From NCBI GenBank assembly GCA_021292105.1, contig CM037863.1, forward strand, positions 10,480,085 to 10,544,084: a DNA stretch of 64,000 nt. Direction: 5' to 3'. The position numbers and the translations under genes are program-made. This DNA comes from Anadara kagoshimensis. Lineage: Eukaryota; Mollusca; Bivalvia; Arcoida; Arcidae. Within the stretch, counting starts at the first letter, position 1; every line of letters begins with the position of its first letter. The notes under the pieces were generated by a model that was not told the DNA's origin, made no database searches, and saw only the letters and a list, made by a program, of their open reading frames with translations. This document shows, piece by piece, positions 14,056 to 29,000 of the stretch.

Positions 14056-17000
14056 GTTTGTTACATATACTGTAAATTGGGAAATTTTTGCATCATTTAA
14101 TTTCAAGTTATTTGTGTACTTTCAGATGATGGTCAGTGCAAATAAAAGTGAATCATATGGCAAACTTTTTATCTTTATGTCTTGTGACTCTTGCGAATTT
14201 AACCGAAAATAAATTGAATGTACAAATTTCCAAAAAATTCCTGATTTACAGTATGTATTTTAAAATTACAGATATTTTAAATTCTCATTAAATACAAAAA
14301 TAATTTAATTATATTTAAATCTTTGCTTTTTTAGATCAGCAAGTTTCTAAAACATTTGACAACCAGGTCACGCCATATTCAACAAAATGGCGAGGGGTTC
14401 TGATTGTGTTCGACTCTGAGAGAAGTAGTAGAGATTACTCGCCACAACCTGTCCCAGAGGGATGTTGTCCTAGTCTTAAATTTGAGTCCAGATTTGAAAG
14501 TGGGAATCTACGACAGGCTCGACGAGTGTAAGTATTTTATAAATACAATGGATCCTGTTAAAACTGGACATTTTCTGAACTAAGAGTTTTGTTATATCCC
14601 CCTAAATATCATACCACTATGGTAGCTCTATGGGAGGTACCTGGGGTTGGAACCCTGGCCTGTTCTGATCAAGACTTGAAAATGGGTAGTGACTATTGTT
14701 ATGCCAAGCATTTATCAGTTAGAAATGAAATTGACTGGGTCCTTCAGATGAAACCTGAAAAACCTATGTCTCTTGTCATGGTAAGCATGACACATTAAAA
14801 GGCCCTTCCTGCATAAAGTTTAGGGGTATATAGGAACTAATACCCCTGTTATTCTGTCTATGTCTGTCAATATTGTGTTCTCTCCATAACTTCCACATCT
14901 TTGGTTGGATTTTGATTGAACTTTTCACAAATTCAATCAAAAAAGAAACACTGGGCCATATATAAAATTCAGGTGTGAAGGTCACAAGTTTAGGTCATGA
15001 GATCAAATCTATATTTGGCCCCCATAGACTAGGCGGAGGGGATATTTGTCTCTCAAGAGACTGCTGCAGTTCTGATTAGACAAGAATTCAGTTTACACTG
15101 TTCAACTAATTGAGTGATAAAATTTGAAGAAATACCACAAAAATCCTTTTTGGATCAAATGATGACTTAACCGATTCATGGTTTGAATAAAAGAGTTGAT
15201 TGAGTTGGGTAATGGTGTTTAACGTCCCAGTCAAGAATATTCACTTATATCAAGACATCGCCAGTTATAGGCGAAGGTGCGGAAATTTTGCCTGTGCATT
15301 GTGCTTATGGCATTATACAGCTGGGTTCTTTATCATGCCAAGCCTACCATGACATGGGACCTCCTTAAAGTTTCCATCCGAAACTAAGATTAAAAAAAAA
15401 AAAACTTAAAAGAAAGAAAATGTTCTTCAGTTATTAGTTCTAGTGTACTTTGTATGTAACAGGCCTCAGTGCTTGAAGATAATTTTAGTAATATTCAAAA
15501 TAGACATGACTTTCTTCACAAAATCAAGACATATGTACCTAAAACTTGAAATGTATTGATTTATAAATAAGAATGAGAACATGTACAGAAACATTACACA
15601 TGAATGTTCTTACTGAACTCTTTATTATGTGCCAAAGGATTTAAAATTGAAACAGTTTTAATACCATTGAGTTAACATTATATTTACATTTGATGTACTT
15701 TTTAAATTTTCTGGGTGAGTTAATTTCTCCTAAGAAGTTTTAAAAGTACACAAGTTTAGGTATACCCAAACATCTTCAAGTTATTTATCGATATAGAAAT
15801 AAAATAAATAGTTAAATAGTTGTAAATATAATGACAAATCTCATATCTATTGTGGTTTGAACCCACTTCTCTCAACTTTTAAGTCTAGTGACATAATATA
15901 TCTGATCACATTTTAAGGGCCTCAGTGGACAAGTGGTCTAAGGAGGACATAGGATTGATTCCTACTCTAGCAGATCATTGTGTAAGGAAATTTGTCAGTT
16001 CACTTGCTGAAGCTCAGTAGTTTTCTCACCACTGCAGTAGCTCAGTTGGTAGAGTGCTCGCTTCCTAAGTGGGAGGTCGTGGGTTTGGTCCCTGACCGGG
16101 TCTGACCCAAGACTTGAAAGTGGGTAGTGACTGTTCTTTTGCCAAGCACTTGGCATTACAAAATGAAAGTCATGGTTCTTTCGGATGGGAACTTAAAATA
16201 AACAAGGTCCTGTGTCATGGTGGGCTTGGCACACTAAAGAATCCTGCTGTATAATGCCGTCAAGCGCAACACACAGGCAAAATTTCTGCACTTTCACCTA
16301 TAGCTGGCGACGTCTCGATATAAGTGAAATATTCTTGACTGGGACGTTAAACACCATTACTCAACTCAACTCTGATCACATTTTAAGGGTCTCAGTGGAC
16401 AAGTGGTCTAAGGAGGTAATAGGATTGATTCCCACTCTAGCAGATCATTGTGTAAGGAAATTTTTCAGTTCACTTGCTGAAGCTCAGTTATTTTCTCTGG
16501 GTATTCTGGTTTCCTCAGCCATTTCTGAACTGATCACCTATCAATAAGACACCATCACTCACCTCAACTAAACCCTGATCATGTTTTACTAGTTTATTCA
16601 TGGCAACCTTAGACTTACCAGTGTTTATTATACCCCCCACTTAAAAAGTGAGGGGTATATAGTGAAAGGGTGTCCGTCCGTGTGTCCGTCCTTCCGTTAC
16701 ACCTTAGGGTACCTATCTCTTATCCGCAACTCCTCCTAAACCCTTCAATGGATTTTCATGAAACTTTCACACAATCTTTGTGATATAATGTAGATGTGCA
16801 CCTCATATTTAAAATTTTGATCCGATGGATTTTTGGGAGCGGGAGGTATTTTTTGGGAGCTTGTGGCTCACAGTTTTTCTAGTTTTATTTTATTTTTCAG
16901 AGGACAATTTGAATATGAATTGGTGCTTAAAACAGACTTGTATACTAATAGACATACTCAGTGGTACTACTTTAGGATCCACAATGCGGTGCCAGGGATT

Positions 17001-20000
17001 GTATATAAATTTAGAATTGTTAATTTGCTCAAGAGAGATAGTTTATATAACTATGGTAAGTGATATACAAAGTAGTCCACAACACTGGGCCAGGGTTTGA
17101 GACATACTCAGTGGTACTACTTTAGGATCCACAATGTGGTGCCAGGCATCGAATATGTAGAATGGTTTTTTTGCTCAAAAGAGACTATTTAATATATGCT
17201 TGGTGGTCCACAACACTATAAAGCACAAATATATGACACAATGCATATCAATGTAAAAAAACTGTCTTTAAAAGTTATCCCTCTTAGTTCTTCTACATTA
17301 ACATTTGATATTTTTATTGCATACCATCAAAGCTCAATATGACACTGATTTACAATTAAAACAGATAATTGAGGCTTTATAATCATAAGATTATGAGAGT
17401 TCTCTCCCTTTGTCCATTGACCAAATATTCTCTATGTTTCAGGAATGCGACCATTATTGTATTCTGAAAAAGACGCAAAATCCAAACAGATAGGATGGAT
17501 AAGGAGTGGCCATCATATAAGGTAACATATTGGCCATATTAGTTTTATGTTTTTGTAATTTCAGTTATTTCTATGTCATTAATACAGAAACATTTTTCAT
17601 AACCCTGACTAGCAAGAGGATAGTCTTTTTTTTAAAGTTCATCCATGATAAATTTATAAATATCTTCTTTCTTAGAAAGAAATCTTAACCAACAGGTGCT
17701 CCTAATAATAATATTGCTAATCAAGGACCCTCAAGGGAGACAATCCCCCCTATACAAACAAATGGTTATCAGTACACAACTTTAAATACCGGTTCATCAT
17801 TATAAATGCACCATGTTGGCCAAGTGTTTTGGGATCACAATGTCTCTCCCTGACAGGTTTGAATCCAAATCAAAGTATGTGGTCATTGGTTTTCTCTGGC
17901 TACTCGGAATTCCTTAACTGACCACTTCATCATTATAAGGAAAATAATCTGGACTGCATAAAACACACATTGACACCCTATTCCATTCCTTATATAAAAT
18001 TTAATGTTCTCCTAATAAAAAAGTATTTTGTTTTTACGGTTTAGAGTATTTGTTCTAAAATGTAGTCAATATTTAAATATAATTGTAACATTACAGACTT
18101 TTTGATATACTTTTATTTATTTATTTGTTTGTTTGTTTGTTTGCTTATTTATATATATTTTGTTTGTTTGTTTGTTTATTTATAGATATTTTGTTTGTTT
18201 GTTTGTTTATTTATATTATTTTGTTTGTTTGTTTGTTTATTTATAGATATTTTGTTTGTTTGTTTGTTTATTTATATATATTTTGTTTGTTTGTTTGTTT
18301 ATTTATATATATTTTGTTTGTTTGTTTGCTTATTTATATATATTTTGTTTGTTTGTTTGTTTATTTAATATATTTTGTTTGTTTCTTTCTTTATTTATAT
18401 ATATTTTGTTTGTTTGTTTATTTACAGTTATTCCCGTAATGTTATGCATCTACACTGCCCATTGTTAATGCGTGGAATAGCTTACTATGAATTAGAATGG
18501 CAAATGGTAAGTCAGAACATAAATTAATAAATACAAATTCTTGTAATACTAAAAGTCATAGAACTGTATGTTTTTTATAATAATTCCTTTTAGCTGCCTA
18601 TTTGTTAGATATTTCTTAAATATGAGAGCTTAGTGGGGTATTGGCATTCTAGACCCCAGTATAGATTTTCCACTTATATTATGGCAGTTGGTTATTGGAT
18701 AGTGGGGAAAAACTACAGGCCTCAACAAGTGAACTGTTGAAAATATCTGTCCAATTATATTTTATTTTGTCCATTGTTACCTCTAAACATTTGCTCATCT
18801 CAAAGATGACCTTCAGGTTCAAAGGTCAAGGGTCATATATTGTTTTATTTTGATTTCAGGAGTTTGAGAATGAAGATGACGTTTATTATCTTGCCCACTG
18901 TTACCCCTACACATTTACCGATCTCAAAGATGACCTTGACACACTGGTTAACCATCCAGATAAGCGGAAATGGATTAACAGAGAAGTGTTATGTGAAACA
19001 AGAGCTGGAAATAGCTGTTTTCTTTTAACAGTCACTGACTTCGGTGAGTATAGAACTCAGCAGTACTTAGATAAAAAATATTCAGACAAGAATGAGGGAA
19101 ATTTGGCACAAATCAATCTTGGGAATGAATCATTTGGTTGCCACAGAGTTCAGCTTATTTTTCCAGTAAGAAAGCCAAATCCACAGAAATTCTCATATTT
19201 TTACATCAAAATTTCTGTAAAAACTGTCCTTTGCCATTAAAATCTAGTTAATTACCTTGGTAATAAAGTGATTTGGCCCTGTTATTGGTCCGCCCAATAT
19301 GCTTCTCTTTATGAATTGCATATAAAACCTCATTAACCCCGACCAGGTCTGACCCAAGACTTGAAAGTGGTTAGTGTCTGTTCTTTTGCCAAGCACTCAG
19401 CATTACGAAATGAAAGTCATGGGTCTTTCGGATGGGAACTTAAAATAAACGAGGTCCTGTGTCGTGGTAGGCTTGGTATGATAAAGAACCCTGCTGTATG
19501 ATGCCATCAGCGCAACACACAGGCAAAATTTCTGCATTTTCACCTATAGCTGGCAACATCTCAATATAAGTGAAATATTCTTGACTGAGATGTTAAACAC
19601 CATTACTCAACTCCTTTATAACAGCTAATTCTAACTGAACAAATGGTGAAAATGAATCGAGGTTTTACTGTATTTCAAAATTTAAAAAACTAAATTAGGA
19701 CAACTTCCTTTTATTTAACCCAGTCAAGAAATATATTTTGCAGGAAAAAAAGTTGAACATATAAAGAATTTTCTTATGATTTAAAATATTCCATACCAAG
19801 GGAAATAACTCTTGTTTACAAAATGCATAATAATACAAAATTATTCATTCAGTATTAATTAATGATCTACATGTTTAAATATTTATTTGATGAATATTTT
19901 TCAAAAATTAACATGTAATTTTCTAATTTAGATTCACCAATAGATGAGCAAAAACAAAGAAAAGTTGTCATATTTACAGCGCGAGTACATCCTGGTGAAT

Positions 20001-23000
20001 CACAGGCTAGCTGGATGATGAAGGGGTTGATTAACTTCCTAACGGGGTCTGACCCTGTAGCCAAGGTAAGTTATTTAACTAGATGCATCTGACTGAATAT
20101 TTTAAAGATTTTTCCATGTCAAATATCTCATATCCATTTATAATTTTTCAAAGTTGAGGTATGTCATTGTCGTCACAGTTTGATATTGACAAAACTTTAC
20201 TATTATAGCTGGAATGTAATTTCACATCAACACAACCAAACAAACAAAATCATAAACTAATTTTATTTAAATTCCTCTAAGTTCCCCTTTACAAAAGAAA
20301 TTGCTTGATGTTATATTCAATGAGTGTCTGCATTTTTCAAAAATATTGGTTTTAGGGGGTAAATAGGAAACATCATTTCTGGCTGTCCTTCCATCCATCT
20401 GTTGGTCGGTCAATCCATCTAAAATCATGTCCACTATTATGTGTAAAGGTCAAGGTCACAAAATGAAATCTTAGTTGGGGTTAGGGGGTTTTTCGCTTTC
20501 AGGGGACAGTTCCAGTTATTTATTGGAATTTTTATTTAATTCTTTACAGGAACTTAGGAGTAGGTTTATATTTAAAATTGTGCCGATGTTAAATCCGGAC
20601 GGTGTCATTGTGGGAAATTATAGATGCTCATTGGCTGCCAGAGATTTAAACCGCAATTATCGTCATCCAAGGAAAGAAAGTTTTCCCACCGTGTGGAATA
20701 CAAAAAATATGATAGAAAAATTAATAGAAGAAGAGTATGAGGTATGCTGATATTTTTTGCAATATTTGCAGAGTCAAATTCGGTGTCAAAAATTGTCAAT
20801 AATTGATCTTTATTTTAATCAAAATGAAATAAAAGAATAATTTCTTGAATGATACTCATTCAAACTTTTAGTCAAATTTAGATTTAAGAGTTATGTTATT
20901 GAAATGGTCATAAGAAAAACATAACATGTTTTTGCACAGCATATAATAATAAACATATAGGTCAAGTTTAAGTTTTACAGAGTAATCTCCCTTTATTTTG
21001 AAGATTTTGAACATGGCTATCATAAATGTATAGATCAAGTTCGAATTTTACAAAGTAATGTCCCTTTATTTTGTAGATTTTACTATATTGTGACTTACAT
21101 GGTCACAGTAGAAAACATAATGTGTTCATGTATGGCAATGCCAAAACTTACAGGTCAAGTTTGAGTTTTACAGAGTAATGTCCCTTTATTAGTAGATTTT
21201 TACATGGTCACAGTAGAAAACATAATGTGTTCATGTATGGCAATGCCAAAACTTATAGGTCAAGTTTGAGTTTTACAGAGTGATGTCCCTTTATTTTGTA
21301 GATTTTACTGTATTGTGACTTACATGGTCACAGTAGAAAACATAGTGTGTTCATGTATGGCAATGCCAAAACTTATAGGTCAAGTTTGAGTTTTACAGAG
21401 TAATGTCCCTTTATTTTGTAGATTTTACTATATTGTGACTTACATGGTCATAGTAAATGTATAGGTCAAGTTTGAGTTTTACAGAGTAATGTCCCTTATT
21501 TTGTAGATTTTACTATATTGTGACTTACATGGTCATAGTAAATGTATAGATCAAGTTTGAGTTTTACAGAGTAATGTTCCTTTATTTTGTAGATTTTACT
21601 ATATTGTGACTTACATGGTCATAGTAGAAAACATAATGTGTTCATGTATGGCAATAATACGTCAGTAGAAGAGATAGAGTCCTCGGGAACTGGTGCTGCC
21701 CAGGCCTTTATTAACGAGAGGCTGTTCCCGTGGCTGATGGCACGAAAGGTAAAAATAAAATATACAAGTATTTGAGATAGCATGGATTTGATAAAAAGAG
21801 GATCTTACATGAGTGTTTATGTAATTTTGAATTTATTTTAAAAAGTTAAAAAAAAGTTATGCAACCACTCTTATCGAGAAGATTATGAAAAAAAATTATT
21901 TGACTTGAAAGTTTAAATGAGCAAGGATCTTCTTTTCACAACTCTTGTTTGTAAAAATTTTGACAACACTGCTATGACTCTTTCAATTTTAGTCGTTTCA
22001 GAAAGTGGCTATAGACTGATGAAAATAAAAATTTCAGCTCCTAAGAATTCTTATGTCAAAAATTGGAATTTCAACAATATGGTTAAAGCTATTTTACCTT
22101 TTTTACCATAAAAACAAATGTTAAAACTTGAGGTTAATTATTCTTGTAATATATTTGTAGTGTCCAGAGAAATTTTCCTTCCCATCATGCAAGTTTCAGA
22201 TTAAGAGATGTAAGGAGTCTACAGGAAGAGTTGTCATGTGGCGACAGATGAAAATACTCAATAGTTTTACGTTAGAAGCTACCTTTAGTGGAACCATACT
22301 TAATAAGTAAGAAATATATAAGTGGAACAAAAAAAATGTACTATAAACAAATTTATTTTCGCTGTGTATTAATTTTTCGCTTATTTCACAGTCGTTTGTT
22401 TTGCGTGAAAATTAATACCAAGCTAAAATCATATGATGCTTGTGTTTTAGTGCATATTTCAAAAATGTGAAAATTTAACTGCGTTAATATGTCTAAATTT
22501 CCTATACCACGAAAATAAATACATGCAAAATGTTTACAGTATTTTTAATTGGTTTTGCCTGGATACAATGGGATTTTTATCCCTATAACATTTATGTTGA
22601 ACATTATGGAATCACAAATTCAAACTTTTTTAATTCCTAAAATACAGTAAAATCTGTAAATAAGGATCACTTATAGGACTTAGAAAATATGAATCAAGTT
22701 GAGTGAGTAATGGTGTTAAACTTCCCAGTCAAGAATATTTCACTTATATTGAGATGTCGCCGGCTATAGGTGAAGATGTAGAAATTTTGTCTATGAATTG
22801 CGCTGATGGCATTATACAGCAGGGTTCTTTAGTGTGCCAAGCCCACCGTGACACGGGGCCTCGTTTATTTTAAGTTCCCATCCGAAAGAATCGTGACTTT
22901 CAATTTCGTAATGCTGATTAAAAAATATTGACTTTATAGATAGGTGGTTTTCGTGTTAAGATTCTTTTTGTTTGAAAAAATAGGGCAACGGAACCTTGAA

Positions 23001-26000
23001 TTACTGGTCTTAATTGACAGGTGGTCTTTGTATACAGTTGGTCACCATGCCAGATTTTACTAAATGTTATTTTCAGCAAGCTTAAGGGCACTGACAATTT
23101 TTCAAACTAGGAAGAATGGGATAAAAGCCTTGAGGCAGTGGGAGATGCTAAATACAGCGCTTTAGACCCACCAAGGTTCCCAATTTTTTCTAAGAATATT
23201 AATGTTTATTTAATTAAAGTGGAATAGGTAAGGGAGATATAATCCACTTATATAATAAAAAAAATAATTTGAAATTGGACAATTTCATTCTGTAAACATA
23301 ATCTTAATTTAAATTTTTCATTGTAATACAACACACAGTAGTAAATATGTTATTACCTATTATTTTTTCAGGGATGAGTTACGACATTTTAATATAGCAG
23401 ATTTTTTAGACATGGGTGAAGTGTTATGTAAATCAGTACTGGAATATCAGCTTACTCAAGAAGATCAGTCGTAAGTAATATTTTATGAAATATAGCTGGA
23501 ATCCATATGAATGTAGAAATAGGGATTTTAAATCAAGAAAAAAGTAGAGTGCAAAGTCAAAAGTCTGTCCTGGCTTGTCACCAGGGTTTGGGTTTTTCTT
23601 TTTTGTTCAATTTCACATTTAATTCAGAAAGTTCACATTCATGCTTTGTGATGAGATCTGAATATTCTTATTCCCTTTCATTTCTAATTTCAACTTTTAC
23701 AAAGCTTTTTTTATTATTCTTTTATACAAGAAACCAAAACATGACAAATGAAGTTCATCACTGTATCAATTGATATTTATGGGGACAATTTGTTTTTGCT
23801 GGATATGGAATTGCAAAAGTTCATATTTTCCCGTAAAACATCTTTAATCTAGGAATTTGATATGTAAACATAATCAACAACATTCCACACGAACGTTAAA
23901 GGTATTGAGCACATTGTACACTGGCGACTCCCATTTTACCACAAGAACAGAATGATTTCTTTAATGATAACTTTTCTCAATTTTCAGGAAAAAATCTGAA
24001 ATAATTTTAGAATTAACTCGATACATCACCCATCAAATACTGCAGCAGAAAGGCATGTTTGGTTCAGTGAAGTTACCAAATCTTCGAGGCATAACAAAGT
24101 CTGAGAGAACACAACAAAATGGCTTCATCACAACTCACACAGGTAAGGGAGATAATCCACTTGATATTAACTTGTGTGGAATTGATTGAGGTTTCGTGAA
24201 ATTTTGTATAAACATGATTTCATTTATTTGAGTCAATTGTTCTGCAGGTAATTATATGATTGGAAACTAAATGATAATAAACATACATTTTATTTTAATT
24301 TTCACACATTGCATTTAAGATTCTTCCACATAGACTGTAAATGTATATAATTTTGACGTATAAGAAATTAAGACATATACGCATAGTTAAATTTTTGGGT
24401 TTTCAAATATGCACTATAACACAATTAGCATAACATAATCTTTGCTCGGTATAAATTTTTGCGCAAAACAAACAATCGTGAAATAAGCAAAAATTAGTAC
24501 ACTGCGAAAAAAATACGCTTACAGTATTTAGATATGCCAGAGTGGAATTCAAACCCTAGGCGAGGTTATGTAATTTGTAGATCCACTAGGCCACCAAGGT
24601 CCCTAACCACTGCGGTAGCTCAGTTGGTAGAGTGCTCACTCCGTAAGTGGGAGGTTTTGAGTTCGAACCATGGCCGGGTCTGACCCAAGACTTGAAAGTA
24701 GGTAGTGACTATTCTTTTGCCAAGCACTTGGCATTACGAAATAAAAATCACGACTCTTTCGAATGGGAACCTAAAATAAACGAGGTCCTGTGTCATGGTA
24801 GGCTTGGCACGATAAAGAATCCTGCTGTGTAATGCCATCAGTGCAACGCACAGGCGAAATTTCTGCACTTTTGCCTATAGCTGGCAATGTCTTGATATAA
24901 GTGAAATATTCTTTGTTGGGATGTTAAACACCAATACTCAACTCAACTCCACCAAGGCCCCTGAATGAAAAGTCAGGATTTAGACTTTGTTTATTCCACT
25001 ATAATGGAATATGTCAAATTCTCTAAAAGAGAAATCATAACTAAATAGAAATAGAAAAATATTATTTTCATTGTGATTTACAGAAAAAATGGATGACCAA
25101 TCTGACAACACGGAGGAAGAAAAGCTGGTACCGAAACCTATGATGGAGTCCAAACATTTACAGGAAGCTTTGGCATCGTACTTCGAACAGGAGAAAATGC
25201 CACAGATTGAAGAAAAGAAGGAAAAGAAGAAAGAAAAAGACAAGGAGAGAAAGAACGAAGAAAAATCCAATAATAATAAACTGTGTAGGAAAGACGTTGA
25301 TAAAATTATTGAGGACGCTTCGTTAAAAACTATGGATGGTTGTTTGAAGATATTGACACAGCTGAATGTACGGGAAACACTAGAGGAGTCCGAGTAAGTA
25401 GATTAAATGGTTCGATTGTAACATGTTGTTTTATGTCACATCAGCAGTTGTTCAGAATAATGATATAATTGTTTGTATTAAAAATTATGGTTAATTTATA
25501 CACAAGTACAATGTGATGTGCAAGTGTTTCTGAAAATTAAATTAATGTTGCTGGTGTAAAACAGATGTAAAGCATAACTATTACACCATTTATTGCATGC
25601 ACAAAAATTTTATGGGGTTATTTTGGAAGTTGTTGTCTGATGCGTACACTTAGTTTTCTAAAATTTAAAATTCTCAGTAACTTTCCAAAATTTGAAAAAA
25701 AGTATTTCTCAGAAATTAATTAATAGCCAATGGCGATTTTGGCTACCATGGATGGAAATATATCCTACATGCAGAGTAAAATGAGAACTTTTTTGTCATC
25801 TTTGATCCTTTTCTTTTTCCAGTTCTAGTGATAGTGACAGCGAGTCTGATCCCGAGATGAAACAGGTTGACCAAAAATCAAAAAAGAAAAAACGGAAATC
25901 TAAAAAGCAACGTGACAAAGAACAACAAGATAGAAAAGGAGGATCAGGGGGAACGGATAAAAAATCTGATTCTGATCGCATGAAATCGATGTCGGTAAGT

Positions 26001-29000
26001 TTCGAAGTTTATGACTAGAGAATATGGCCACAGCCTATGTGATCTTTTTTGCATGATATAATAGTTTCCATGGTAACTATTTTTTATTATTGCATGATTA
26101 GTTTATTAATGTTGTACATATATTTGCCAGTTGTTGTTTTTGTTGTGAATGTATTTAAGAAAGTTTTGAATGACTAATAGCTTAATAAAATAATTCTTTT
26201 TCTTTTTTTTTTAAATTCTTGAAAGGCATCAAATACAGTATATGAAATTTTATTTTTATGGAAAATTGAAACATGCATCTGTAACCCTTGGAATTCTTTC
26301 CTATAAATCATAGTTATTATGAAGAAAAAAAACAATTGTTTAAAAAGGCGTTTAATATTATTGAACTTTAATTGAGATTTAATTTGATTTTGACAGAAAA
26401 TTGAACTGTACGTTAGAACCCTCAGAACTCTTTCCTCAGTATTGATGAATATTTACAACCATGCTGATAAAATGATCACCGTTTAATCACAAATATTCTT
26501 TGAGGATTCAATGCAATTATGCTGATTAGTGAATACCACAAAATTAAATGTTAACTAATCATTTTTATTACTGAGATGTAGCCCTAATGGGATTATTTTG
26601 CACAAGACACAATTCCATAAAATTTTCTCCCAAGGAAGTGTTCTAATGGACAAACCATGAAATTTTAAATAAATTATTCAGTATATACATCAACTAATAA
26701 ATCATCAGTTAGTTCCTTTGCAAACACGGATTTAATATAGGGGCCAGCGACCGGATGGATGGTTTTCAAAAATCATCAATGTTTTTTGTTTTCTTATTTA
26801 TTACCTTTAGAGTTGTTTCCAATGTAGTAGAAATATTCACGGGGTAAGTTTTCTTCCCAATTGCCTCCCTTTATCTATGCTTATTTTTATATAGAAATGG
26901 ATTCAAATATATATTAATTAACACTTTCACCCCTTGGCGTTTTTCTTACCTGTTCAATTTTTTGTTCTCCTAGATGACAGTGTTCATTCTAAAAGTGTCA
27001 TGGGGCCATTGCACATCCTTATTTTGTCAAATGACCAGCATTGTTAAGGACTTAATGGCCCCTTCACTACATGAATTAAAAAATATAGATGATATTGTGT
27101 TTTAGAAAAAAATGCCCTCTCCCCTCTGAAAAATCTTAGATTGAACTCTTCAGACTGTTTCGCATGTTGAAGGTCTGTGGTTTTCTCCAGGTACTTCAGT
27201 TTCCTTTGCTAGTATCCCAAAACTGATGTTCTGGATGTTTGGACATAATGCACCATGTTGACAAATCAAACAAACCAGTCCCCTTTTTGTTGCTTGTTTT
27301 TACAAAAACACGTACACAAGGGTGAAAGGGTTATTAAAAGGTATTGGCTTAAAAAATTATAATTTATTTTTATTATTTGTTTTATTTTTATTCATTATAT
27401 TTTTCTTTAAACTAGCTTTATTTTTATTTTTATTTATCAAATAAAATAATTCATTTATTTTATATCATTTTGGGGGTAAAATATACCGATATTAACCTAA
27501 TATTAGATATACATGTAGGTGTTAAAATAATAACCATTGGTGAAAATATCCTGCAAATTTATCCTTTTGTGTATAGTAAAACAGTTATAGTATATATTTT
27601 TTTTGTATCCGGTATTTATATTTTTTGTGTATCTAGTATTTATTGTTCATAGTGTAGACTTATTTGTGACACATGCGCAATGAGACATGCACTTGCACAT
27701 GCTGACATGTATGCATATAGACAAATGTACACAAACATGCAGGGCATACAGATACATTTTCATATGGACACACACATATACACACATACACAAACACATG
27801 AGATTGATATCTTACTATCTGTCCTATCTAAATCGTTAATGAAAGTTGTCAAAGAAAAAATATTTCACACTTTCAAGCATTTAGCAAAGTCAAAAGTTAA
27901 AGATGTTTTAATGATTTTATTATGATCATATATTGGTAATATCTAATATAGAAGTGAGACCATGTGTTCTAGAAGGTTTTGTTTGCAATACAAATGAATA
28001 CATTGAGCCTTTGAACCAAACCACCTCAAGATTTACTTATTAATAATTTCAAGTATATGCTTTTTAAACTGCCTAGGAATCTATAATTTCAGTTTTATTT
28101 TTTTTTTCAAAATCAACATATTCATTTAATTTTTAAAATATAGACTATGCCAAGATTGTACAAAGAAGTTGAACTTTGCCAGGTATTGTTGTCACTATGG
28201 TGACCAGGACCATAGTATTTTATCTTGTAACTAGGATCGGTGTATTATGTTTCCATGGTGATGGTCACATTTAGGGTGGCATGGATTCTGAATTAAGGCT
28301 ATATCTCATATACACTTAAAAGGATATGCTAATGTTTCCATGGTTACTGGCTTATTATTAGTTCTATTATATTATGAAAGGGGTGTGGTCATCATTGTTG
28401 CAATGGAGATGGTTGCTGTTTATCTAAAAGGAGGAATATTCTATTATTTTGGTTGTAGCTTTTACTGAAATGGAACATATTTTGATCTTTCTTCATTTTT
28501 ATAATATATACATTCTCTTAAACTTCTTTTGAAAAAATAGTCATGCTACTTATTCTGCCTGTCACATTTCTGTGGAAGAAAACTTTTCCCAAAAACTAAG
28601 AGATCTTAAATATATTGTTTGTGTTTTGTATACTCATAGACCCACATATACATATAGTCACTCTAGATAAATTCACTCTTATTTAGATAAATTAATTTTA
28701 GTTATTATAAATTCTTTTTAGTTATTGGATCAAATATTAACAAATAATTTGAATGGAGTTTACCAATAATTTATCTTTCTAGATAAATTCACTCTTATTT
28801 AGATAAATTAATTCTAGTTATTATAAATTCTTTTTTAGTTATGGGATCAAATATTAACAAATAATTTGAATGGAGTTTACCAAAAATGTGCCTTGTGATT
28901 GCTGACAACATGTGTGTAAAACTATCCCATTGTTCTATTGTGTTATGGAAACAAACCAATGATCAGATTTGGGACTTTAGTGGCCTAGTGGTCTAAAATG

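Noticed and set aside
18125..18468. ORFs of 70-104 codons rich in Phe/Cys/Leu/Tyr
   Set aside because: Translation of the TTTG/TTTA minisatellite; the same pattern appears in more than one frame.
24604..24680. tRNA gene candidates (also 16029, 32839, 47930)
   Set aside because: A and B boxes are present, but acceptor and anticodon stems do not pair and each is followed by the same conserved SINE body.
25796..25981. Minus-strand ORF opposite CCP exon 14 (and 24980-25270 opposite exon 13)
   Set aside because: Ser/Phe/Leu-rich mirror of the Lys/Glu-rich coding strand.
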